The notes: generated from the letters alone by a model not told the origin. Positions 42,901-49,370 are shown, numbered from the stretch's first letter. The stretch: 64,000 nt of DNA from Rhodopirellula bahusiensis (GCF_002727185.1 NZ_NIZW01000028.1:1-64000); one strand, 5' to 3'. Program-made: numbers and translations.

Positions 42901-44994
42901 ATCGCTGGCAACGACATTCAGTACGTTCAGCACTACCAATTGAAATTCGGCGACGACAGTCTCTTTGGAGATGCGGGAAGCGACACGATGGTTGGTGGCG
43001 ATGCACTGATGATCGCTCCTTACGTCACCGGCGAAGAGGGCGACTTCCCCGATTCGCAAGGTGCCGTTGGACTGGACCCTGACTCACTGCGTGCTCTTGA
43101 GCAGAACCTGTTCGAACAGCTTCGGTTGCAGCAAGTCGATCTTGACGAACGTCACCAGTCGCGGCTGATCAACGTCGCTGAGGAGCTCGCTCGGCGGCCA
43201 TCGCTGGATCGGATCGCTTACGTGCCGACCTTGGACCGTTCGATCGACAACGACACCATCGAAGGTGGTGAAGGCAACGATTTCATCGGTGGCGATTTTG
43301 GCGTTTTGGTGTCACCTCTGCTCCGCGACACGCCCGCGGATGACGATGCACTGCGTGATTTGGACCAGCACGTTGAAGCCATGTTGGATCAAATCGCCAA
43401 TCTGGATCGACTGGATCATGCGACCAGCTTTGATCGCAGCGTTGGACGGGAGGCTCAAGCAGCTTCGACAACCGATGCGATGGCGCCCGAATTGCGTCAC
43501 GCTGAAATGGGTGGCCAATGGATCTTGGGGCAAGACACGCTTCAGGGTGATGCCGGCAGCGATGTCATTCTCGGTGATCATGCCTCGATGGTTGCTGCGA
43601 TCACGATTGACGATCCCGCCGCATTCACCTCCCTGAGACGGTCAAATTACCATCTGGAATTCATCGACGACTCGATGCGTACGTTCCTGGAATCATCCAG
43701 TCTGAATGGTGTGACGATCTCACTTCAGGGCGATCACATTCGCGGAGGTGATGACAATGACATGTTGATGGGGGCGGTCGGGGCCGACGACATCGATGGT
43801 GAGCAAGGAGACGACACGATCTTGGGCGGCAATGGTTTCGACACGCTTGCCGATGGTCTGGGGAACAACTGGATCCGCAACGATGGTGGCAACTATCCGA
43901 AGTTGGATCCGCAGGAAGAGTTGGGTGCGTTCCGCTTCGACAACATGACTTCCGTGAACAAGCAGCTCTTCCTCGATGCGGCTGCGGGAGCGATCGCCCC
44001 GGTGGGTTGGCAGATTGATTCTGGTGGAAACGAAAATGATCCGGGCAATGGCGATCCGGATGATCCGGCAGTACCGACCGAACGGGACGTCGATTTCGAT
44101 GGAGACTTCATCGCTGTCACTGGACAACCCATCAGCTACTCGGCAACATTCAAGTCGCTGCCCGATGGTGCAATCGTCAGCTATTTGTGGGAGGTCAAGG
44201 ATTCTTCCGGAGAATTGGTGCAGACCGGTGCGGGGCAGTCCGTTGTGTTCACCTTGCACGTCGCCGACGACTACACCGTGGAAGTGGATACGGTGGACAC
44301 CAAAAACGGTGCGGGCACGATGACTCATACGTTGAAAGTGCTGGACCACCGACTGAAGTCCGACCCTCACGCATCGGGGCAGTTCATCTTGATGGTTGGT
44401 GGGACGGAAGGCGACAACGACATCCGTTTGAAAGACGTTCGTCTGGAACCAAATTCGGTTGAGGTTCGAACGCGAACTGGACGCAGCTCTTGGACCCGCG
44501 ATATCTTCTCTGACATCAGCCGAGTTGAAGTCTATGGTGGCGATGGGAATGACGATGTCTCTGCCGATCGTACTCTCACCATTCCGGTGCGGTTGTATGG
44601 CGGAGCCGGTGACGACGAGCTTCGTGGTGGTGCCGGCAACGACTTCCTCGATGGTGGAGCCGGTGATGATCGACTGAATGGCCAGTCAGGTAACGACGTC
44701 ATTGTCGGCGGCTATGGTGCTGATCGAATCGACGGAGGCTTTGATGACGATCTTCTGATCGCCGATGCCATCGACGAAATCTCTGCGGATCGACTGCTCA
44801 GGGATTGGTCCAATTCGTCGCTGACTCCCGCCGACCGAATGGCGAATTTGGTCACTGATCTGTTGGATGCAAAGATTGCCGACGGTGCAGTGGACGATTC
44901 CGATGGGGATCGCGGGACCGATTGGGTGTTTGGTCAGTCCATCGACACGACTCACGCACGTCGTGGTGACGAGGATCTGCAGACAATCTATTGA
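24937..44994 (+). CDS. giant modular RTX/PKD extracellular protein (6685 residues)
   Basis: The N-terminus carries the planctomycete motif LESLEDRRLLA (60-70) on an Arg-rich leader. Residues about 75-2850 are beta-rich with three kinds of module: flagellin/FliD-like LxxLInAA segments near 620-1000; a 'GSWxxDGFxxGQxIxV' unit near 1868, 1959 and 2430; and a 'GxGxGQxRxI...W...PDxTSxY' unit near 1096, 2113, 3757, 3997, 4332, 4902 and 5055. RTX nonapeptide blocks lie at about 2920-3135, 4950-4990, 5120-6320 and 6530-6610. Segments resembling the ENW motif of Calx-beta-like domains are near 3568, 4138 and 4455. A PKD-like domain covers about 6383-6472. The C-terminus has no dockerin, sortase or PEP-CTERM motif. 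The usual role would be calcium-dependent adhesion or surface structure. Start uncertain: a TTG at 24988 has a better ribosome site. Confidence 0.9.
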   Translation: MVPLHRSGGAKWIWRATLNIEHLLKQLRQRSNRASKRVRDGSERKVRTRRALNRRRRARLESLEDRRLLASDVSLSGDTLLVAGDDDVHNQYHLQVVEFHGTESFQISSNTFISEDDPALSDMSVDEKKVVVGTGSISGVEIRGGAKDNVFTVGDLSGYLIQLDGEAGTDGYVLKDQFGTVAVNDTGGAIDLTHLTSPWTTSLSGGTATVEVDGGASTATIPNANAYTMTPNSLSWSSALTAINEGLEELASLGDELVTHDRLLENQSVLNQKSVGSFLPIGEIFREKIANPVASYFSSGGSPEINVWGLLEELQSVKASSQLGDALLNWEIDAEIIGTSDRVTLALEITAELVHSSVDLSLPDSLLNMDGTLENSLGVDELKANLTTGFTWDLSIGWDVSSVPYFFVDFTDDVRVTATIDDIDADFKLNAGLLGLEVGKHGPASASSSLQFDFETTLPVSELSSLDGKDGGASDGVVQTIELQSSDRMELLSDDANPSAQLDVDLYAVATGISGISESEAVHIQWSDDLYSEADPVLSEDLTTSEFDPFFQSDATTLLQMAEQFSVFLDTLSAKTVDSSVVPLTESLTVADLVDVSGVYESLIVEPIRLPQHTSATSILTVNGGDPLGTSEDSDSDLVLQLRSGETHPIDLDAGNPKTLGHVVQLIVDAVNDSSKLQLVEDPKLGLMLADLTTGDETFQFTAETNSEGEEYAAVGNLGLDAVAVERDVLGDTSDEWVIDVAPVNGPKFASIQSFAEQIEDLPASVVTGLAYDADASGGPTLSFEIVIDQSIADLNDNAMSLIDMGDLEQIDLSAGTIDVSNARIQMRFPFELLLTEVGGDVALATPLAELNDGRGVSVTQDTDGFLADLDIRVGDGTTFSVDLDLGLGGRPLADFGIVGGSGSDLSVTLNDGSGFDVELDDTVASTGNVAATLAELFELINASATDAGVTSERFTATIDAARSSLRFLDKTTGASAFSVSGRIADALAFGASVSTEVDGNEVMLFEKTVGTLGDLMNKITDAAEAAGLTLYDSGNPGASWDFGVRLAGAGIEIVDQTVIESVITGTAETNTADDELHATGQFSGETLAFRTVTITGGVGEGQTRTILSNTDDVLMLSESWDVQPDATSQFEVNNGLFVSAANQSAAAFGLGLTNDQREGDLERTVVGSPLHGDTPSRHLQLKGAAEPHIQLSMDLDEGTLGAGTGIYGPLDVAVSAVSVNAASFQADLTLRGKTLDRLNAGLEDPFSMLLEGGNVVTASAFDVSLQVGSYPSVAIDGATGTTPFDVSVGNVFDVQSGDEVLVPTMSSDDDVRALLQSLASVTMDDFLSTLDSVSEYLFELQTQSKLGKSLPGLPKSVGSMLGFGENFETRLDEIRDLPISTLQQLHAALNDTSARTMNSLAGTLATSLSFEKATSQLLFDLHYLLEQINPSLPLTLNLTSLGDDLNAAGDNLQALGLRQVAAIVDSSGTSLLDVVADGEMHVVVGMDLTNPDAPATKLVSDPNADEGTRAEFHVKASSAESMNFPAVLGSMAVGVFGGQFALNLDGVVGTSDSATYKVKLQSDVDAAKALEGAALPVTTKIDVAGEAKGSFGLVLPESVIPQDAPTHLTPNITVEVTNLNDIAAANPSRSSTLSTNMSGNPGEWATFETLTQNFSLTDSMEGFKLGVQRLFRGLDDVFDTALLGQDLPLVGKQLADAANFLDQIGESVYANLDLLPRSGITMDSVHVALFDAFGPGGFGWLQDSTLLSNPDTFVNIDDVGVTRETIVTASGRELVTGVEYRMDLEMTPESLQFPIDLDLLLPGLGLTTEALADVKFGFKMPLIVGVSVLDGVYLDVASDNEVEVSLDISLPNHVASLSGEPSLSFFNTDLSQPKISRDQGSWIFDGFKVGQIIEVEGSDNVANNDGRFVITAIDSLGTELTLAATDEALAASSLADDRVVPEGPTKGIQVQVSTVSMTGGNAVDFNASQQTITRGAGSWLEDGFRVGDTITVDNAGSNDGSWIISAIDAVGRTLTLEDGLTVNASGVAGVRIRSNQQHGFDAEMGVLPYRVWDATPDQSEFTGTFVFDLHDPNENGSQTRLSVNDLDSQPEFPVAPRNGFTAAPLSGFLTLTEGTGVGQEIVLNDISLQLETNLPRTAAFPPFRAQLDVTNWDWGLSDSLLTKGTPDEIAFNDVQFELVGFVRDFLGPSLTRFRAALEPMDGVIDFLTSEAMPILSALFGRTSYASAPGIFGGRSEAGDFAGAADVIRKLVDGGTPSHTGFTNYLDLIGFADSKRTLTAINDLTGQHWIDMGRFDVSVSEAMSRNATVESIYDESSNAERLKGDFGDAPLRLSGSPDLVFDSNDGSIARQNVVLTDQTFDWGYSAFAGSTLTSSVPWSTYGVTEGFTLTVENLTGGSASFNGVYKVGVVSGNTAWISREGFSSVGSSISVPRMVGNASTWTSEGFQSGQTIRIEGGANAGTYTVDSVSETVLSVTSSFVADEVVPWSEAVNVRVQNAVGDYSGSIKGQINAVLNDPLASAQQAAASFLMTQTLPGRGIGYGFDLLGGVTREVFSPIDSALKGFDPIELPILNQAFGLLIGDTTFDGKSAAESNLLHYSTPELQFTLYQDFPLDKKTFFCEVPFGSAFASSGICDVVSNGSPTPFVSVSFEARMDYGVAVDTTGLELYRDSGNPDAIIEGFYFDDTDGVDLNPSLIGGNESGPIGTSYGLTDVPQSRILGGIGVGVFRKFGTALGSLKVGVEMSFHTGQDLNFHDPNGDGRIRASEFDVLTETSVDDNGLLTFGDSENAFDKSVRIEVRGDAFLKIKALFITVIDVRVNIFTIGFNIPLEDKAFTSPDLATLSGGTLKLNVGKESSTRGYRTDNANEAIYVGYNPATNEIVVSGFGSQSERFDASSVSLIEASADTGNDLLFVHANVTRMVSFDGGAGDDVLFGGSGPDELVGGLGNDSINGRLGDDSIWGDLKVGSTGGLDWLFGGDGRDTIYGGPGIDVIRGWRDDDDLHGGDGDDLIDGGQGNDSLHGDDGVDFLLGNIGHDMIVGGAKDDRLEGGPGRDALYGESGEDILFGGLGNDSLDGGADIDSLYGQHHNDSLQGGAADDLLDGGLGSDQVYGGDGDDLVYSRDGNDRLDGEEGDDTFKVYFARGKVNSLLSILDTGMSGVDVFDAIGTIDPDQFLLRASVSGTNAFVAVLTDPDHSSDEAAYNPSVQRVNYLGVERILVQGGMGDDQFAIDDTAAEVTIDGGDGDDAFQVGQLFRSQRTEVDANVSVDDVFATIETTRGFLSNGISQPMTISGGLGDDHFVVFHNQAVLTLNGNEGDDGFEVRAFALVGSREPQRARTDITGGAGADLVQYAVNAPVNIDGGDGFDTLTVIGTEFGDDFVITEDGVYGAGLTIDFTNIESLRVDAAEGNDRFYVKSTSEKFLTELFGGLGDDTFNLSGDTPPVVSNDLKGHSGIVTNNMSYSSDLRYEDLKLHGVSSNVADNEEPFVVIRTSNGSTIVGETGAVDASVVDFYEIVLTQAPMSGFDVLVQALAPLPSTAGRELGALAFRLSSVAPGSEKKADGSAVTLTFTSENWFIPQRVDILADDEVQLDTGRLFTRDELSESDTFSYDDAAFEGKQSAVINHIVSSTATTIVGTPLVLSDSPTITIETSLPSHEFVGETITVTSSDGLTTQTRRITDARLVGGNLQLTVDRSWLAGTHLPDTSSNYSIVLAESTEAGHPVDIRNTTFTVNDPSDPTNPLIEEPKDFLGRQITIIDGSGVGQSRFITGADQVVTFASSAVEIDRSNPKTFAMQLSTGGESVTPTTGGMLNLRFVADLDYNSETIEVTLDGSQLDVLFNDYSGRQYSFVQASIPLTQSQLQAALTDGRLELGLIPSDSVNNLDDYYDFKSSVSFDLQFHIDVANSNLVPGIGGDVQFTLDRGWSLTNPPALDSRYQIAVDDSLVGRVSDFDESPVGLPADPSFPAELDTRTTFVDSDADFTAVEFGAEGLRGATIEIVGGPGAGQRRLILDAIDANTLILNGDWRTDPVAGESVYRIARFDGLAVSSVSVEVNDNDEAGIVVDETHGLDLSESTDGILGEDTVTAVIEGGDGDQLGERDVLRLKLTRQPSSDVTMRLVYDDVQLSLQTTDGHPIASNSLVFTPGNWDVVQEVMIIGLVDQIREGFHVSQISLELGSEDLDQELSKVDQFNIPETAAVEWVGLSERPTGVTSVEYKGQNLQLKDDTVPAGTESKPVYAIVSNKIVFFAGEEVVKVSGSDLTISYNYVNPGFGDAFTHPVLVRISDADAPTVLVRETGGSTDVVEGATPFMVLELDGDAIPTSDVVGETVTVSDGTGVGQTATIIANEGNQITLDTLWETVPDETSELTLIVSGNAEQRMVTSNGTLTWGEDRYELVLTSPPVDDVAAGRRVVEVVVTPEVTKTTRTGGVRTDARQVEIFNLDGLDASRVRVDPDNANNLIVAFDETNWDVPVRIGVRVIDDLLVDGGDTKVFAPGPNTLSGILGPVIVNGSGGDGSLAGLGNPEILPQETNVKPATGEVESIVGTTVTFNTLTSEQLFSAGLVSDLSNVQSLVGRTFEVVATKPAEGSPRDPVVGQFRLITEATVQDGQVVVTLNERFGLGGDLDSLEAGAHTSSVDLRLSRQEQLRLGIANVGDLYGRTIELNDADGQMLSSAVIKSAVADPDGLITIDVEADWISIAADATSFFIQSDDLVKKFAITSESLNFFVNEQTSVDYMFVHDEDSPADSTGYLTADRLWGLNTGPDVTVGGRLQPGGIQYGNLEVLQISLGRGNNDFHVFGTHKRADDPTTSEDESFQTWTIINGGDDVYWPATDREGDRFYVDVIAEDITDVMTGSVDCKTDEVTSLVTCSTDAGETEFASLFDSAAHFGGENELVGMKVTMTSGVGTGHTYTIVEHTEDTIYLLGNWIEIPAVGDTYTITDLADGPIAINAQGGDDVVDASASTLGVVAFGGLGKDTLIGGSGDDILFGDRGRVDYSTAADANGHTTIVTRLGDAPDPILGTVTGGFAEDGNVVDANAAFPLKDVFDNGLVGLMVDINNGTGFLQTPRLITVNDENTLSISPDFTETLDATSEFRISTYPEDQTDGIVRGPTRLITVDDLEGDVDMISGGAGADQIFGGAGDDDVFGEAGDDVILGDTGVIKRAPLDANATGTVIASALDLVQTKSPDAGGKDLISGGDDNDIIFGGFESDYINYDRAEVAGVGESGNDIIVGDGGTADFDVASGAAILIEVSTNEPTFGSDDWITAGAGEKILFGGSGDDQLLAGSDNLPDIIIGDEGTATFDAGTGLRVRIATQTADIGGNDTITAGDALNILLGGSGDDAITGGNSQDVIFGDNGEIKFDDHGIREQLNTTDPTLGGVDTIFGRGGNDIVVGGADGDLISGGSEHDVILGDHGEVDFTRPADRNVISRFIELTDGGGNDTIDGDDGDDFIWGGQADDVIRGGAGQDDLVGGHNVPFGSDGDDTIEGGDDEDALLGDNGIITRELIGTELGTWTTYLAPFDHVVVRELQPFDDLDLVGGNDILSGDAGIDVILGQRGNDLIHGGTDDDELIGGLGADTINGDDGHDFILADAGQILRDTNEDETPQLNSDGVWHRDILTERIARVIDIIPLGPTGLIDAPADLIDRLLDADQMVLASMHLPSGQLHTNSEGISQTVALLLDLVDADDDTVDGGDGNDIVLGQRGDDNLRGGLGDDLLIGDHGINVAPYETDLPQMIDATRLIAAVSGYDSLSGIELDLPGLGHLMVPDFVAEPGALVAERPRWDRVTDINAVFSNWANDDRISTMDNLRLSASVMLTPDFLGHTDVLSGEDTIHGEGGDDWIVGDQWIVNSDLQSGIAPVDEAIERVRATIAGIMHALESASLDRGVVQHSINAEPVVEREIDVASDELRGGDGADTIIGDNALVELPSTQTIPGAGTVAENAAELLRRLDLYRTLSDDAIQLVSRGHLDLIDQLLDDAEAARPTLPVIAGNDIQYVQHYQLKFGDDSLFGDAGSDTMVGGDALMIAPYVTGEEGDFPDSQGAVGLDPDSLRALEQNLFEQLRLQQVDLDERHQSRLINVAEELARRPSLDRIAYVPTLDRSIDNDTIEGGEGNDFIGGDFGVLVSPLLRDTPADDDALRDLDQHVEAMLDQIANLDRLDHATSFDRSVGREAQAASTTDAMAPELRHAEMGGQWILGQDTLQGDAGSDVILGDHASMVAAITIDDPAAFTSLRRSNYHLEFIDDSMRTFLESSSLNGVTISLQGDHIRGGDDNDMLMGAVGADDIDGEQGDDTILGGNGFDTLADGLGNNWIRNDGGNYPKLDPQEELGAFRFDNMTSVNKQLFLDAAAGAIAPVGWQIDSGGNENDPGNGDPDDPAVPTERDVDFDGDFIAVTGQPISYSATFKSLPDGAIVSYLWEVKDSSGELVQTGAGQSVVFTLHVADDYTVEVDTVDTKNGAGTMTHTLKVLDHRLKSDPHASGQFILMVGGTEGDNDIRLKDVRLEPNSVEVRTRTGRSSWTRDIFSDISRVEVYGGDGNDDVSADRTLTIPVRLYGGAGDDELRGGAGNDFLDGGAGDDRLNGQSGNDVIVGGYGADRIDGGFDDDLLIADAIDEISADRLLRDWSNSSLTPADRMANLVTDLLDAKIADGAVDDSDGDRGTDWVFGQSIDTTHARRGDEDLQTIY
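24977..24990 (+). promoter_or_regulatory. ribosome-binding site and TTG that may set the giant-gene start
   Basis: GGAG at 24977-24980 lies 7 bases before an in-frame TTG at 24988-24990, which would give a protein beginning MNIEHLLKQLRQ. The ATG at 24937 has no such site. The TTG start makes the Arg-rich leader directly N-terminal, as usual for LEDRRLLA proteins. Confidence 0.5.
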
Positions 44995-45267
44995 TGCGAA
45001 ACGGTTTTCGAAAGTGAAGAGAAATGCCGTTTGAAATGTATAGAGGCTCTGTGTGAATGGGGGTGCGGGAGTCTCCCCTGAACCGACTGGGATCTATACG
45101 TTTGGATTGATCGAAAACTCGTTTTCACGCGTTGAGAACCGGCGCGAGAATCTTGGAATCGGTGTAGACTGGTGAGCCGTTGAAGGCTCGATGATTGACG
45201 CATAGGACCACTGAAGGGCGTTGTCGACGCCGCAGGGGCTTCGTGTCGACTCGAGTCATCTTCGTTG

Positions 45268-46806
45268 ATGTTCGTGTTTCTTGGAACCGCGAACGTTTAC
45301 CCGCCTCTCTCCCGCTGGATTCTCGTGCACCGATTCCTTGTTGCTCTGATCGCTTGTTGCATCACTTCGTCCGTGATGGCTCAGTCCCCTCCGAACATCG
45401 TTCTGATCATCGCGGATGACATGAACTGGGACGATTGCGGAGCCTATGGTCATCCGGCGATTCGAACTCCCAATATCGACGGCCTGGCAGCGGAAGGCAT
45501 GCGTTTCGAACACGCTTACCTGACCACGAATTCATGCAGCCCATCCCGTGCGAGCATCATCACGGGCAAGTATCCCCACAACACGGGCGCGGAACAGTTG
45601 CACTGGCCGTTGCCGGAATCAAGCGACACATTCGTGGGGCGATTGCAGTCAGCGGGCTATTACACCGCCGCGGCTGGCAAGTGGCACATGGGTGACGCTG
45701 TTCGCGATCACTTCGACAACATCTACGAAGCCTCGACGGCCGGTTTTGTACTCCCCAGTGGAAAAGACGGGCAACCTGCGAAGATGATCGCGGCGCAGCC
45801 CAGTGGTTGCGAAGATTGGGAACGAGCTTGCGAGGAACGTCCCAAGGATCAACCGTTTTTCCTGTGGTTGGCCGCTCTGGACCCGCACCGCGAATACAAC
45901 GACGGTGCCCTGGATCCACCTCACACACACGACGACGTGATCGTTCCGCCGCACCTTCCAGACGTTCCTGATGTCCGCGAAGACCTGCGTCTTTACTATG
46001 ACGAGATCGGGCGTCTCGATTCCTACGTCGGCAAGGTGATGCGAAAACTGGCCGAACAGGGCGTCGCTGACAACACGGTCGTTCTCTTCATCAGCGACAA
46101 CGGCCGTCCGTTCCCTCGTGACAAGACATCGCTCTACGACGGTGGAATCCGAACCCCGTGGATCGTTCGCTATCCCGACCAAGTCAAGGCGGGCCAGACG
46201 ACGAAGGCTTTGGTCAGCGCGGTTGACATTGGTGCCACGTTCTTGGATTTGGCTGGCGTGGAAGGCAGCGAAACATTCTGCGCTTCGAGCCAAAGCTTTG
46301 TTCCGGTTTTGAAAGACAGCACGCAATCGCATCGCGAATTCGCTTTTGCGGAAGATCACTGGCACGACTACGAGGACCATGCTCGCGCCGTGGCGACCCA
46401 GCAATACAAGTTGATTCGCAATGACTACGTCGACCTCCCTCCAACACCATCCGCTGACGCGGGACGGGGCCTGACTTGGCAAGCCATGCTTCGTTTGTAT
46501 GACGCGGGAGAACTCACGCCCGAACAATCGGCTTGTTTCACTGCACCTCGTGCAAAGTGGGAACTTTATGATCTGCAACGCGACCCCGGCGAACAGCACA
46601 ATCGCTTCGAGGACCCGGCCTATCACTCGGTACGCACGCGATTGCAAACCGCACTCACCGATTGGACGCAGCGAACGGGCGATTACTTGCCAAGTCGACG
46701 AACACCCGATGAGTTTGACCGTGTGACGGGCGAGCCAGATCACTCGGTCCGTGTCCGTCCACGTCCATCCAAGAAAGAGATGTTCGGGACAAACGGCGCC
46801 TACTGA
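45268..46806 (+). CDS. exported type I sulfatase (N-sulphoglucosamine-sulfatase-like)
   Basis: A 512-residue sulfatase. The metal pair is in LIIADDMNW and the formylglycine site is C90-S-P-S-R94. The sequence around it ([25 protein letters not shown]) and the GKWHMGD site resemble heparan N-sulfatase-type S1 enzymes, though that does not fix the substrate here. The signal sequence is best explained if translation starts at the GTG at 45325 ([19 protein letters not shown]); the ATG at 45268 gives a 20-residue lead. It is the first gene of the plus-strand agaran-like cluster, with the agarase 49 bases downstream. Confidence 0.9.
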   Translation: MFVFLGTANVYPPLSRWILVHRFLVALIACCITSSVMAQSPPNIVLIIADDMNWDDCGAYGHPAIRTPNIDGLAAEGMRFEHAYLTTNSCSPSRASIITGKYPHNTGAEQLHWPLPESSDTFVGRLQSAGYYTAAAGKWHMGDAVRDHFDNIYEASTAGFVLPSGKDGQPAKMIAAQPSGCEDWERACEERPKDQPFFLWLAALDPHREYNDGALDPPHTHDDVIVPPHLPDVPDVREDLRLYYDEIGRLDSYVGKVMRKLAEQGVADNTVVLFISDNGRPFPRDKTSLYDGGIRTPWIVRYPDQVKAGQTTKALVSAVDIGATFLDLAGVEGSETFCASSQSFVPVLKDSTQSHREFAFAEDHWHDYEDHARAVATQQYKLIRNDYVDLPPTPSADAGRGLTWQAMLRLYDAGELTPEQSACFTAPRAKWELYDLQRDPGEQHNRFEDPAYHSVRTRLQTALTDWTQRTGDYLPSRRTPDEFDRVTGEPDHSVRVRPRPSKKEMFGTNGAY

Positions 46807-46855
46807 AGTGGTCCGTGGTCGCTGTCTTTTCCAACAATTTCTTCGAAAGTCTTTG

Positions 46856-47767
46856 ATGTTTGGTTCATTTTGTTGCCGGGCCAGTTGGTCCGCTGCCTTT
46901 GTGATGGTTTGTTTCGCTGCGTCCGTGTCGCTTGCGGAAGATTGGGACGGACTGGAAGTTCCGGCTTCGGCAGAATCGGGCACGACGTGGAAGTTGCACC
47001 CGGTGTCGGATGATTTCAACTACGTCGCGAAACCGACGGGAAAGCCGAAAGAATTCACCAAGCGTTGGAACGATTCGTTCATCAATGCTTGGAAAGGACC
47101 TGGTCGCACAGAATTCAATTCCGGGCATTCCTACGTCAACGATGGGCACCTCGGCATCCATGCGTCACGGAAGCCAGGGACGGACCTCGTCTACACCGGC
47201 GCGGTCTCTTCCAAAGAGACGTTCCGCTATCCGCTTTATGTCGAAGCCAGTGTCAAGATCAGCGGCCTCGTTTTGGCTTCGAACGTTTGGATGTTGAGCC
47301 CGGACTCGACCGAAGAAATCGACATCATCGAAGCCTATGGGAGCCAACGTCCGGGCCAGGAATGGACCGCTCAGCGGTTGCACATCAGTCATCACGTGTT
47401 CATCCGTGAGCCGTTCCAAGACTACCAGCCAACCGATGAAGGTTCTTGGTACGAGGACGGGTCGAATTGGCGGGAAGAATTCCACCGGGCCGGTGTGTTT
47501 TGGAAAGACCCATGGAATTTGGAGTACTACATCGACGGAAAAAAGGTCCGCACAGTTTCGGGTGAATCGATCATCGATCCGCATGGCTACACCAAAGGCA
47601 ATGGACTCAGCAAACCCATGCATTTGATTATCGATGCCGAAGATCAGACCTGGCGATCCGACAAAGGAATCACGCCAACGGACAGTGAGCTCGCCGATTT
47701 GACCAAATCCATCATGTGGGTCGACTGGATTCGCGTCTACGAGGGCGTCCCATCCGAAAACGATTGA
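46856..47767 (+). CDS. GH16 beta-agarase/porphyranase-like enzyme
   Basis: A 303-residue exported glycoside hydrolase of family 16. The catalytic motif E154-I-D156-I-I-E159 (in [11 protein letters not shown]) is intact: nucleophile and acid/base glutamates with the helper Asp. Neighbouring sequences [27 protein letters not shown] and VDWIRVYEG closely match agarase/porphyranase subfamilies, so the likely substrate is an agaran or porphyran backbone, cut at beta-1,4 links. It has a signal peptide ([16 protein letters not shown]), so it acts outside the cytoplasm. Start: the ATG at 46856 directly precedes the signal peptide. There is no carbohydrate-binding module. It lies between two sulfatases with gaps of about 50 bases, so it is probably co-transcribed. 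Confidence 0.9.
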   Translation: MFGSFCCRASWSAAFVMVCFAASVSLAEDWDGLEVPASAESGTTWKLHPVSDDFNYVAKPTGKPKEFTKRWNDSFINAWKGPGRTEFNSGHSYVNDGHLGIHASRKPGTDLVYTGAVSSKETFRYPLYVEASVKISGLVLASNVWMLSPDSTEEIDIIEAYGSQRPGQEWTAQRLHISHHVFIREPFQDYQPTDEGSWYEDGSNWREEFHRAGVFWKDPWNLEYYIDGKKVRTVSGESIIDPHGYTKGNGLSKPMHLIIDAEDQTWRSDKGITPTDSELADLTKSIMWVDWIRVYEGVPSEND

Positions 47768-47819
47768 TCCCATCCCACATCACCACCAACACATTCCCAC
47801 TCAATCACTTGGTTCTCAA

Positions 47820-49370
47820 ATGAAAACATTCCTATCATTCGCACTGATCTTCGCGGTCAGTGTCGTCAATGGTTCCGCTGCCTTCGCGGACGACCGTCCC
47901 AATGTGCTTTGGATCACCATTGAAGATTGGTCCCCCGATTTGTCGTGCTACGGCACAAGGGGGATCCAGACACCCAATGTCGACAAGCTGGCATCCGAAG
48001 GGATTCGGTACGAACGAGCCTTCACAACTTCGCCGGTCTGTTCGACTTCGCGTTCAGCGATGATGACGGGGTTCCACCAGAACTTCATTGGTGCCAACCA
48101 GCATCGGGAATATGACAAGCAACCGTTGCCGCACGGGATTCGGCCAATCCCGCATCTGTTTGCCGATGCGGGCTACTTCACCGCATTGATGAGCTACAAA
48201 ACTGACTGCAATTTCTTGCCAGACCAGAAGAACGAACTGTTTGATGGCACCGATTGGAACCAACGAGCCGACGGGCAGCCTTTCTTTGCTCGGATCACGT
48301 TCGGTGGCACTCACCGTCAATGGAAACGCGACCCGCAACGGCCCATCGCGATCGAAGATGTTGAGTTGCCGCCCTACTATCCCGACACGCCTTTTGTCAG
48401 ACGTGATTGGGCCAACGGTTTGGAGCAGATGCAATTGGTTGACCGTGAGGTCGGCGGGATACTGAAACGACTCAGCGAGGAAGGTCTCGCTGACAACACG
48501 ATTGTTTTCTTCGTCGGAGACCATGGTCGGTGCCACATTCGCGGCAAGCAGTTTCTTTACGACGGTGGCATTCGCATTCCCATGATCATGCGTTGGCCTG
48601 GCAAGGTTTCGCCGGGTGAAGTCAGCGATGACATGGTGATGTCGATCGACATCTGCGCGACGATTTTGGAAGCTGCTGGGATCGATGCCCCCGTGCCTCT
48701 GCATGGAAAGAATCTGTTGAGCGGAGAGGTTCGGAATCGTCAGTATGTCTTTGCCGCGCGAGACAAAATGGACGAAACGCATGATGCGATGCGAGCGATC
48801 CGGTCCGCCGACTTCAAGCTGATTCACAACTTGATGCCTGAGCGAGCGTACTGCCAATACAACCAGTACAAGGAAGGGGCTTACCCGGTGCTGGCTGAAA
48901 TGAACGTCATGCACATGCGAGGCGAACTCACACCCGAACAAGCGGCTTTCTTTGCTCCGTCAAAACCAGAGTTGGAACTGTACGATCTGCGAACGGATCC
49001 GCACGAGGTCCACAATGTCGTCGACGATCCCAAGTACGCCAATGTTCGAGAAGAAATGCTACGGGAACTCAAGCGATGGCGTCGTGAAGTGATTCAAGAC
49101 AAAGGTGTGAGCGACGAGTTTCGTGCGCTGGACGTCTATCCGGAAACGCTGCCTGCGGGGTCTGTCGATGAGTGGGTTCACGCGAATGCGGGCAAGTACG
49201 ACTACGAGAAATTCGGATGGCCAAGTTGGTATCCGACTCGTTCGTTGGAACAGTGGGAATCGGCTCGCAAGGCCTGGGAGCCCTGGGTTTTTCGTGACGT
49301 GAATTCGAAGATGCAACGGCCGGGCGTGACCATCCGTGAACAAGAGCGAAACAAGGCGAAACGGAAGTGA
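47820..49370 (+). CDS. sulfatase with atypical CSTSR active-site motif
   Basis: A 516-residue exported S1-type sulfatase: signal peptide MKTFLSFALIFAVSVVNGSAAFA, then the N-terminal metal region in which the usual DD reads E-D (TIEDWSPD). The active-site motif is C74-S-T-S-R78, where the third position is Thr instead of Pro/Ala in CxPxR. Later sulfatase landmarks (FVGDHGR, KQFLYDGGIRIPMIMRW, LYDLRTDPHEVHN) are intact, so the gene is not decaying. Formylglycine maturation may be less efficient, or a different FGE may be used. The ATG at 47820 fits a signal peptide. It lies 52 bases after the agarase. Confidence 0.87.
   Translation: MKTFLSFALIFAVSVVNGSAAFADDRPNVLWITIEDWSPDLSCYGTRGIQTPNVDKLASEGIRYERAFTTSPVCSTSRSAMMTGFHQNFIGANQHREYDKQPLPHGIRPIPHLFADAGYFTALMSYKTDCNFLPDQKNELFDGTDWNQRADGQPFFARITFGGTHRQWKRDPQRPIAIEDVELPPYYPDTPFVRRDWANGLEQMQLVDREVGGILKRLSEEGLADNTIVFFVGDHGRCHIRGKQFLYDGGIRIPMIMRWPGKVSPGEVSDDMVMSIDICATILEAAGIDAPVPLHGKNLLSGEVRNRQYVFAARDKMDETHDAMRAIRSADFKLIHNLMPERAYCQYNQYKEGAYPVLAEMNVMHMRGELTPEQAAFFAPSKPELELYDLRTDPHEVHNVVDDPKYANVREEMLRELKRWRREVIQDKGVSDEFRALDVYPETLPAGSVDEWVHANAGKYDYEKFGWPSWYPTRSLEQWESARKAWEPWVFRDVNSKMQRPGVTIREQERNKAKRK

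Noticed and set aside
45060-45126. Short palindromes after the giant gene (GGGAGTCTCCC, GAAAACTCGTTTTC)
   Set aside because: They are short, have no T-run and do not form one coherent terminator; chance is likely.
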